Part shown: piece by piece, positions 1 to 5,397 of the stretch
Layout: each line of letters starts with the position of its first letter
How positions within the stretch are numbered: the first letter of the stretch is position 1
Assembly: GCA_903835275.1 (NCBI GenBank)
Contig: CAILMK010000528.1
Coordinates: 1-6,433 of the forward strand
Direction: 5' to 3'
Length of the DNA: 6,433 nt
Source: an uncultured bacterium
Lineage (GTDB): Bacteria; Bacteroidota; Bacteroidia; CAILMK01
Notes under the pieces: generated by a model
Seen by the model: the letters and a program-made list of their open reading frames with translations, nothing else
What the model was told of the DNA's origin: nothing
The model's database searches: none
Translations under genes and position numbers: made by a program

Positions 1-418
1 AAGCCATAGGGGCTAAAATTTTACTATCAAGGTTAAAGCTCTTCAAATGATCGATCGCATCCTGATATTTACCTTGTTGCAATAAAATCACACCTGCATA
101 GTAATGAGCAAGTTTGCCGGTTTTGGTCATGCCATAATCATCAGCAATTTTCAGGAAACCTGAAGTGGTCTTATCGCCATTCAAGGCAATTTTCAAAGAG
201 TCAAGGTCAAAATACCTTTGTGCACCAATGATCTGCTTTTGAGCTTCTTCTTCCTGAGGCTGAAGATAAAAGGACTGAAAACCGATATAACCTACGATGA
301 TAAGAAGCACCGCTCCCAATGCATAAGAAACGGGTTTCTTATAGATGGTAAGTATATCTTCCAGGGTTAACCTGCTTTTGTGAGCTTGTACGGGAGTTTC
401 CGTAGTATTTTGTTCCAT
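1..418 (-). CDS. Membrane-anchored tetratricopeptide repeat protein, YfgM-like, C-terminus beyond window
   Basis: This is the N-terminal part (139 codons) of a gene that continues past the left edge. Seen: residues 1-30 are polar; a single strongly hydrophobic helix spans about 30-50 (start YALGAVLLIIVGYIGF), followed by an acidic/glutamine stretch (53-61). A helical region follows, and residues 101-128 carry a good TPR signature (AHYYAG then GKYQDAIDHL). The N-in, single-helix, TPR-outside layout resembles the YfgM/TPR_21 group, which in E. coli associates with the Sec/periplasmic chaperone network; in Bacteroidota such proteins are usually annotated only as tetratricopeptide repeat protein. 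The ATG at 416-418 is chosen because it is preceded by a good Bacteroidota promoter (448-455) with a leader of about 20 bases. It lies 90 bases downstream of pdhA and probably has its own promoter. A protein-protein interaction role at the inner membrane is inferred, and the exact function is unknown. Confidence 0.85.
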   Translation of the reverse strand, partial: MEQNTTETPVQAHKSRLTLEDILTIYKKPVSYALGAVLLIIVGYIGFQSFYLQPQEEEAQKQIIGAQRYFDLDSLKIALNGDKTTSGFLKIADDYGMTKTGKLAHYYAGVILLQQGKYQDAIDHLKSFNLDSKILAPMA

Positions 419-447
419 TATTAGGTCTGTTTCTTTGTAAAGAGGTG

Positions 448-480
448 CAAAAATAGCGAATTATTTATTCATTTTACCAA
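448..480 (-). promoter_or_regulatory. Predicted Bacteroidota-type promoter of the TPR gene
   Basis: On the minus strand, TATTTTTG (448-455) matches the Bacteroidota -7 consensus TAnnTTTG exactly. A TTG at 478-480 lies 22 bases upstream, within the loose spacing reported for the -33 element. Transcription would start near 441, giving a leader of roughly 20 bases before the ATG at 418. The motif match is seen directly; activity is inferred. Confidence 0.5.
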
Positions 481-508
481 TTAAGATGAAAGATTGATAC
501 AGAATACT

Positions 509-1564
509 TTAATCCATCAGGAAGGGATAATCCTGCTGCAGGTAGTTATCCTTGTAGAGTTCAGATGCATCCGGATACGGGGAATTTTCAGCAAACGCCA
601 CTGATTCCTCCACGATCTTTTTCACTTTCTCATCGATAGCATCCAGCTCTTCTTTGGTGGCATATTTGGAGTCAATGATCGTTTTTTCAACGTGCTCAAT
701 AGGATCCTTTGCCTTGTATTCATCCACTTCCTCACGAGTACGGTACTTGCCCGGGTCACTCATGGAGTGGCCTTTATAGCGATAGGTCTTGATTTCTAAA
801 AAAGTAGGGATCTGTTCATTTCTTGCGCGGTCGGCAGCTTCCTTGATCGCCTTGTGAACTTCCTCGCATTCCATGCCGTTTACCTGGGCTGCAGGCATTT
901 CATACGCGGAAGCAATCTTATATAAATCAGGCACATTGGTCGTACGCTCTACAGCGGTACCCATGCCGTATCTGTTGTTTTCACAAATGAAAACCACCGG
1001 GATCTTCCAAAGCATAGCCATGGTAAATGTTTCATGCAGTGCGCCTTGACGAACCGCTCCATCACCCATGAAGGTGATGCAGATATTTTTTGTCCCCTTG
1101 TATTTTTCAGCAAAGCCAATACCGGCACCCATCGGGATCTGAGCCCCTACGATGCCATGTCCGCCATAGAAATTATGTTCCTTGCTGAACATGTGCATGG
1201 ATCCACCCTTGCCCTTGGTACAACCGTCAATCTTACCGAAAAGCTCTGCCATAACTGCGTTAGGGGTTATCCCACAGGCAATAGCATGTGCGTGGTCGCG
1301 GTAAGCAGTAATAACCTTATCGCCTTTTTCAATGGCTGACATCATTCCGGAAACCACTGCTTCCTGACCTATGTATAAGTGGCAAAAGCCCCTTATTTTC
1401 TGTTGGCCATAGAGTTGTCCTGCCTTTTCCTCGAACCTGCGCAGGAGGAGCATTTCCTCATACCAGTGCATATAGGTTTCCTTTGGAAAGGCAGAGGTAG
1501 CCGGCTTTGCGGCGGCTTTGCCATTGGTAGATGTTGTCTTTGCAGCTTGTGCAGTCTGAGCCAT
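509..1564 (-). CDS. pdhA: Pyruvate dehydrogenase E1 component, alpha subunit
   Basis: 351 residues. This is the thiamine-diphosphate-binding half of the E1 heterotetramer that decarboxylates pyruvate and passes the acetyl group to the lipoyl domain of E2, linking glycolysis to the TCA cycle in the cytoplasm. Seen: an Ala/Lys/Thr-rich low-complexity extension (1-27); YRDHAH (88-93) near the pyrophosphate site; GKGGSMHMF (118-126); the ThDP motif beginning GDG (167-169) and ending NN (196-197); and the conserved loop YRYKGHSMSDPG (261-272) with the catalytic-region His266. The length is normal for a bacterial E1 alpha. The loop keeps the serine equivalent to mammalian phosphorylation site 1 (Ser267) but lacks the site 2 serine, reading PGKYRTRE. 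No E1 beta, E2 or E3 gene is adjacent: the flanking genes are a secreted propeller protein and a TPR protein, so the partners are encoded elsewhere. The ATG start is retained because only spacer sequence lies upstream. A 2-oxoisovalerate E1 alpha is the main alternative, but the motif set fits pyruvate better. Confidence 0.95.
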   Translation of the reverse strand: MAQTAQAAKTTSTNGKAAAKPATSAFPKETYMHWYEEMLLLRRFEEKAGQLYGQQKIRGFCHLYIGQEAVVSGMMSAIEKGDKVITAYRDHAHAIACGITPNAVMAELFGKIDGCTKGKGGSMHMFSKEHNFYGGHGIVGAQIPMGAGIGFAEKYKGTKNICITFMGDGAVRQGALHETFTMAMLWKIPVVFICENNRYGMGTAVERTTNVPDLYKIASAYEMPAAQVNGMECEEVHKAIKEAADRARNEQIPTFLEIKTYRYKGHSMSDPGKYRTREEVDEYKAKDPIEHVEKTIIDSKYATKEELDAIDEKVKKIVEESVAFAENSPYPDASELYKDNYLQQDYPFLMD

Positions 1565-1600
1565 AATAGATGAAATTGGCCGCTAAATTACGGAAAAAAC

Positions 1601-1656
1601 CAGAATACAGGAAACAGGAGGCAGAAAACAGGAATTAAGGAGCAGGGATCAAGGAG
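1601..1656. repeat. Eight-unit degenerate heptamer tandem repeat upstream of pdhA
   Basis: On the plus strand the sequence divides without gaps into eight 7-bp units with approximate consensus CAGGAAN. Examples are CAGGAAA (1608), CAGGAGG (1615), CAGAAAA (1622), CAGGAAT (1629), CAGGGAT (1643) and CAAGGAG (1650). The first unit (1601) and sixth (1636, TAAGGAG) are the most diverged. The array is almost entirely purine on the plus strand and ends 37 bases before the pdhA start codon, so it sits in the pdhA leader or promoter zone. It resembles in style the short tandemly repeated repetitive (STRR) heptamers known from cyanobacteria, but I cannot tie it to a named family. Confidence 0.7.
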
Positions 1657-1669
1657 AGTAAATAAGTGA

Positions 1670-1706
1670 AAAAACAAAAAAAATCATCGAAAAATTGTGT
1701 AACAAT
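1670..1706 (-). terminator. Possible weak intrinsic terminator after the T9SS propeller gene
   Basis: A perfect 5-bp inverted repeat (ATTGT, 3-base loop, ACAAT; 1694-1706) lies 16 bases past the stop codon of the gene ending at 1723. On the minus strand it is followed at once by TTTTT and then a second T-rich run (about 1675-1685). The stem is short and AT-rich, so termination is possible but weakly supported. Confidence 0.35.
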
Positions 1707-1722
1707 CCCAAAGCATTAGGCA

Positions 1723-3513
1723 TTACTCCACAACTACTTTTCCGTATGACACCTTATTGCTGCTCTCCATCCTCAAAAAGTAGATACCTTTTGGCAAGTA
1801 GGAAACAGGTATTTGGATAATGCCGGATTCCATGGAAACTCTGCTGAAAATCATTTGTCCGTTTGTGTTAAATAAAGTGATAGTTACCCTGGTCTGGTCC
1901 TGTACTTTTACATTCAAGATTTCAGAAACAGGGTTGGGATATACTAAATCCTTTTCTCTATCAGATTCTTTTGCATTTTCAATGCCATTCGCTTTCACGA
2001 TATTGTTTTGTAATTGCACTGTAAAGTATTCCGTGTGAGAATATGAAGTGAGCGGGATGGAGTCAAAATCATACGTTCCAAATCCAAACATTCCGGAAAC
2101 AAGACATTCTCCTTCGGGGCGAACGTAGATATTTGAAAATGTTAAACCATCAATATATTTATACCAAATGAGTTTTCCGGATTTAGTATCCATTTTGGCA
2201 ATTAAAATATTAAATATTGTATCCTTGTAATAACCGAGTTTAGTGTTATCAAAATACAGGTTCCTGCCGCGAAATCTGCCGCCCACATATAATGAGCCAA
2301 ATTGATCCAATACAATGGATTTACCGTACTCTGTTCCCAATCCTCCGCATCCGTATGGTCCGCAATTTACATCTCCTCCTATATTATGCGCCCATTTAAG
2401 ATTGCCGGATGAATCGAACTTTGCAACAAGTATATCCTGATCTGTACCTTTGGCCCAAAGTGTGTCATTCGAAATAATACTGTATTTGTAGGCAGGGCTT
2501 ATAGTCCCTAAAAAACCGGTTGCGTAATAGTTGCCCGTTGAATCCACCTTAAATGAATTCAACTCTGAATTCTCCCCATAATTTTTTGCCCAGGATAATC
2601 CCCCTTTGCTATTAAACTTGATAATAAAGAAATTATTAATTTGCAATGTTGTATTGTAATATTGGTTCCTGCCCTTATTAACATCTTTAAATGGAAGGAA
2701 TTGTCCCGAATAAAAAGAATCTAATTTCCAACCCTGATACTCCAGGATTCGACCACTCAAGGATACATTTCCTATATTATCAACGGCCAGATCGGAAAAT
2801 TGAAAATCATTTTCTGAAGCTCCATCAGAGTTCAAAATAGTATGTCCCCAAACGCCATTTAAATTAGGGTCGAGCTTAACGACATATGAGGCAGAGCTTA
2901 CATATGGATTTGTTGGCAGATGTAAGGTTAAGGAGCCGAAAGTTATATAGGGTGGTTTATTATTTGGAAAATTCCCCAGGCTACCCATGCCATAAACACT
3001 GCCGTCATTACCAATGGTTATTTCTTTCAATCCACCGAATTGGCATTTGAATTGTTTATGAGATACAATTTTGCCGCTAGTGTCAATTTTCATGATCAAT
3101 GTTTTCCCGGCAGTTGAATCAAATATATTGTTATCAAAGTTTAAGGAGTCAGCCAGGTTGTATACCATTATAAGATTTCCCTTTTGATCTGTTTTAAAAC
3201 AGCTGAATTCAGTATAACTATTGGCTGTAGTTCTGATTATTTTCTGCCATTTCAGATTCATGTCCTTATCATACCTGAAAAGAAGACAATCGTGAATAGG
3301 TAAAGTATCCGTTTTAATGAACGTGATACCCTTTAAGAAACGGAGATAATCCATGTCAACATACAGAAACATGTCTCCGTTATCGCTATAAGAGAATCTA
3401 GAAAACCAGTCCTGACAGCCAACACCACCCAGGCCTTTTGCAGCGATGATCTTTTGCCCTTTTGCAAGAAAGGATATTAAAACTAAGAGGAATAAAATTA
3501 TTGGTTTTTTCAC
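1723..3513 (-). CDS. Secreted beta-propeller protein with T9SS type A C-terminal sorting domain
   Basis: 596 residues. Seen: a Sec signal peptide (1-20: KK, a Leu/Ile/Phe core, then AKGQ); a body built from repeated strand pairs; and a C-terminal domain (about 524-596) opening with VYPNPVSE and containing LFNTNGQMI, LPKGIYFL and a final GKVVVE. That tail is the classic T9SS type A (por secretion) signal, so the product should cross the outer membrane and be released or attached to the cell surface. The body shows six units of the form K-x-D-x-x-G-x-x-x-W/h (near 77, 139, 210, 296, 361, 436), alternating with D-x-x-G-x-x-Y/h-x-x-G strands, like the SBBP family of beta-propellers. A Cys/Gly-rich insert (C384, C389) sits between blades. 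No catalytic motif is recognisable; binding or adhesion is inferred. The start is GTG (3511-3513): it is directly followed by the signal peptide, an in-frame stop lies eight codons upstream, and no ATG lies between. Confidence 0.9.
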   Translation of the reverse strand: MKKPIILFLLVLISFLAKGQKIIAAKGLGGVGCQDWFSRFSYSDNGDMFLYVDMDYLRFLKGITFIKTDTLPIHDCLLFRYDKDMNLKWQKIIRTTANSYTEFSCFKTDQKGNLIMVYNLADSLNFDNNIFDSTAGKTLIMKIDTSGKIVSHKQFKCQFGGLKEITIGNDGSVYGMGSLGNFPNNKPPYITFGSLTLHLPTNPYVSSASYVVKLDPNLNGVWGHTILNSDGASENDFQFSDLAVDNIGNVSLSGRILEYQGWKLDSFYSGQFLPFKDVNKGRNQYYNTTLQINNFFIIKFNSKGGLSWAKNYGENSELNSFKVDSTGNYYATGFLGTISPAYKYSIISNDTLWAKGTDQDILVAKFDSSGNLKWAHNIGGDVNCGPYGCGGLGTEYGKSIVLDQFGSLYVGGRFRGRNLYFDNTKLGYYKDTIFNILIAKMDTKSGKLIWYKYIDGLTFSNIYVRPEGECLVSGMFGFGTYDFDSIPLTSYSHTEYFTVQLQNNIVKANGIENAKESDREKDLVYPNPVSEILNVKVQDQTRVTITLFNTNGQMIFSRVSMESGIIQIPVSYLPKGIYFLRMESSNKVSYGKVVVE

Positions 3514-3540
3514 AGGATCTAATTGAATTAATTTTTAAAG

Positions 3541-3548
3541 CAAAAATA
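3541..3548 (-). promoter_or_regulatory. Predicted Bacteroidota -7 promoter element of the T9SS propeller gene
   Basis: On the minus strand, TATTTTTG matches TAnnTTTG exactly and lies 27 bases upstream of the GTG start at 3513. That is nearly the same distance as the identical octamer before the TPR gene. No TTG is present at the expected -33 distance, so this is an incomplete promoter match. The leader between it and the GTG is A/T-rich without a Shine-Dalgarno sequence. Confidence 0.4.
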
Positions 3549-3588
3549 CTGTTTTTTTTGATAATTGGCGCTTTGTCGGACTCTTGCC

Positions 3589-4605
3589 CTATATTACATT
3601 CACTTCCGGGCTTATCGTAATGTCAAATTTCTCCTGAACGGATTTTTGAATTTCAAGAGCGAGGGCATAGATCTCATCGCCTTGCGCATCGCCGTAATTA
3701 ACGAGTACCAGCGCCTGGTCTTTATGCGAACCCGTATTGCCTATACGTTTGCCTTTCCAACCGCATTGTTCTATCATCCATCCGGCGGGGACTTTTACCT
3801 TGCCATCTTCGAGATAATATCCTGGAATATTCGGAAATTCATTTTTCAGGGCAATATATTCTTCTGCGGAAACCTCGGGGTTCTTGAAAAAACTGCCTGC
3901 ATTTCCTATCACAGCCGGATTAGGAAGTTTTGAATTGCGTATATGCACCACTGCGCGGCTGATGGCGCGAATGGAAAGTTCTTTTTCTCCGAGTTCGTCA
4001 AGGGTGGTTTGTATCGCTCCGTATGTGGTATTGAACTTCGGATGCTTAGATAATTTCAGAGTTACAGATAAAATGAAATACTTGCCCTTGCCTTCCTTTT
4101 TAAAGAAGCTTTCACGATAACCGAATTGACATTGCTCTGCCTCGAAAATCTCCACATGCAGGGTTTGCAGGTTAAGGGCTTCCAGGCAATAAAATACACC
4201 TTTTAACTCCACACCGTAGGCACCGATATTCTGCATAGGCGCAGCACCCACCGTACCGGGAATCAGCGATAAATTCTCTATGCCGCCAAGATTTTGCTCT
4301 ATGGCATGAAGCACCAGTTCGTGCCATATTTCCCCGCTATACGCCTTTAGGAATACATAATGATCATCCTCTGCAATAGGGTGTATACCTTTGATGCTGT
4401 TTTTTATAAGCAGCCCGGCAAAATCCCTGGTAAAAAGCACATTGCTGCCACCTCCCAGGAACATCACAGGCATAGCTTTCCACCTTGCATCGGACAGCAA
4501 AGCAGTCAACTCCTCCAGCGAGCGTGCCTCTGCGAAGTGCGCTGCCTTTACATCAATACCAAAGGTATTGTATGCCTTGAGGGATATGTTTTCGAGGATT
4601 TGCAC
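3589..4605 (-). CDS. murB: UDP-N-acetylmuramate dehydrogenase (UDP-N-acetylenolpyruvoylglucosamine reductase), type I
   Basis: 338 residues from the chosen start. This FAD enzyme reduces UDP-GlcNAc-enolpyruvate with NADPH to UDP-MurNAc, the second committed step of peptidoglycan synthesis in the cytoplasm. Seen: the N-terminal substrate/FAD-domain opening LKAYNTFGID (9-18); the FAD-binding GGGSN (51-55); IPGTVGAAPMQNIGAYG (115-131); YRESFFK with Arg164; GNAGSFFKNP (234-243) with the proton-donor Ser238; AGWMIEQCG (274-282); and the C-terminal ISPEVNVI with Glu334. These align with E. coli Arg159, Ser229 and Glu325. Length and the GSFFKNP form place it in the E. coli-like type I group. The frame is open to an ATG at 4660-4662, which would add 19 residues (start MCRKSICQSF). 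I prefer the GTG at 4603-4605 because family members begin a few residues before the NTFGID motif and the extension has no family counterpart. It is divergent from the membrane protein at 4761 and ends 75 bases before the T9SS gene. Confidence 0.93.
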   Translation of the reverse strand: MQILENISLKAYNTFGIDVKAAHFAEARSLEELTALLSDARWKAMPVMFLGGGSNVLFTRDFAGLLIKNSIKGIHPIAEDDHYVFLKAYSGEIWHELVLHAIEQNLGGIENLSLIPGTVGAAPMQNIGAYGVELKGVFYCLEALNLQTLHVEIFEAEQCQFGYRESFFKKEGKGKYFILSVTLKLSKHPKFNTTYGAIQTTLDELGEKELSIRAISRAVVHIRNSKLPNPAVIGNAGSFFKNPEVSAEEYIALKNEFPNIPGYYLEDGKVKVPAGWMIEQCGWKGKRIGNTGSHKDQALVLVNYGDAQGDEIYALALEIQKSVQEKFDITISPEVNVI

Positions 4606-4745
4606 GAATTTACTTTGCTGCAAAAATGCAATAAAACTTTGACAAATTGATTTACGGCACATAAGTAATTGATTTAAAAGTTTTTATTTTAATGCCTTCC
4701 CACCGTTTCAGAATGTATTACGTATTCAGTAGTATTATCATGCAG

Positions 4746-4752
4746 AAGGGAG
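4746..4752 (+). promoter_or_regulatory. Shine-Dalgarno-like site deciding the start at 4761
   Basis: AAGGGAG lies 8 bases before the ATG at 4761-4763, a usual ribosome-binding distance. This is notable because the other genes here have A/T-rich leaders without such a site. It favours ATG 4761 over the in-frame upstream ATGs at 4692, 4713 and 4740. Confidence 0.4.
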
Positions 4753-4760
4753 CGAAACAA

Positions 4761-5387
4761 ATGAAAACAGGAGTACATATATGCAATGCGTTATCGGTTG
4801 TTTTTACGCCCTTACTATCTGCCACCTACCTCTTTGCGATAATAATATTCTTCTTTCCCGGCTTAACCGGCCTTGATACCCTTGAGGAAAAGTTTCTCGC
4901 AATTGCTTACATCATACTTTTTACAACCCTGCCACCGGTTCTTTTTGTAACGGCATTATTTAAAATGGGTATTGTTTCCACCATGATGCTGGATGCAAGA
5001 AAGGACAGGATCTTCCCGCAAATATTTACCTGTGTAAATTATATTGTCATTTCAGTATTTCTCCTTAATAAGTTTGGGACCACCAATGCACTTACTCTTA
5101 CCATTATTTCAATAGGCATTTCAACAATTATCATCACCGTTGTCAATATGTTTTGGAAGATTAGTACGCATGCGGCAGGTATTGCAGGAATATGTTCCAT
5201 ATCCGCGGCGTTGTACGTAAAACATCCGGTGGATAATTTTCTGTATCCACTGATTTTTATTTGTTTTTTAGTGGTGGCTGTTTGTTCCGCAAGGCTATTC
5301 ATAAGGGTACATACAATATCCCAGATCACAGCAGGGCTTGCCCTTGGAGGTATTGTTGGGTGGGCTTGTTTTTTTTATACCATTTAA
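4761..5387 (+). CDS. Polytopic membrane protein, PAP2-superfamily-like with degenerate active site
   Basis: 208 residues from the chosen start. Seen: about six to seven hydrophobic helices (approx. 9-33, 48-68, 89-104, 109-130, 137-153, 160-178, 187-206), so an integral inner-membrane protein. PAP2 (lipid phosphatase/undecaprenyl pyrophosphatase-like) traces appear in the right order. LDARKDRIFP (77-86) sits where motif 1 is expected. STHAAG (135-140) keeps the His but not the PSGH form of motif 2. ARLFIRVHTISQ (177-188) matches the R-x5-H-x3-D spacing of motif 3 but has Gln188 in place of Asp and Ala before Arg178. Similar eroded proteins are often annotated in Bacteroidota as hypothetical or PAP2-like, so phosphatase activity should not be assumed. 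ATG 4761 is chosen because of the Shine-Dalgarno-like AAGGGAG and because the longer frame from 4692 adds a polar stretch before the first helix. It is followed after 10 bases by a glycosyltransferase, suggesting co-transcription. A lipid-linked substrate role is inference. Confidence 0.75.
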   Translation: MKTGVHICNALSVVFTPLLSATYLFAIIIFFFPGLTGLDTLEEKFLAIAYIILFTTLPPVLFVTALFKMGIVSTMMLDARKDRIFPQIFTCVNYIVISVFLLNKFGTTNALTLTIISIGISTIIITVVNMFWKISTHAAGIAGICSISAALYVKHPVDNFLYPLIFICFLVVAVCSARLFIRVHTISQITAGLALGGIVGWACFFYTI

Positions 5388-5397
5388 GTTTTAATTT

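Noticed and set aside
1034..1339. Plus-strand open frame of 101 codons inside pdhA
   Set aside because: It is antisense to a strongly conserved gene, has no recognisable domain and no ribosome-binding or promoter signal; a shadow of the pdhA codons.
1601..1656. Heptamer array as a CRISPR fragment
   Set aside because: Units are contiguous 7-mers with no spacers of 25-40 bases and no cas genes nearby.
1713..1726. Direct repeat GCATTAG/GCATTAC next to the stop codon of the propeller gene
   Set aside because: Only two 7-mers with a mismatch, overlapping the stop codon; expected by chance in AT-rich DNA and not of the CAGGAAN type.
3551..3559. Run of eight T on the plus strand as a terminator
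   Set aside because: Genes on both sides are on the minus strand, no GC-rich stem precedes it, and it lies in the promoter region of the T9SS gene.
3565..3933. Plus-strand open frame of 122 codons opposite the 3' part of murB
   Set aside because: Antisense to conserved murB motifs, with no family resemblance in the translation.
4685..4692. TATTTTAA as a -7 promoter element for the plus-strand pair
   Set aside because: It lacks the final TTTG core and has no well-placed -33 TTG; the promoter of this pair is not identified.
4692..4760. N-terminal extension of the membrane protein from ATG 4692 (23 extra residues)
   Set aside because: Polar residues before the first helix with no family counterpart, and a better start with a Shine-Dalgarno-like site at 4761.
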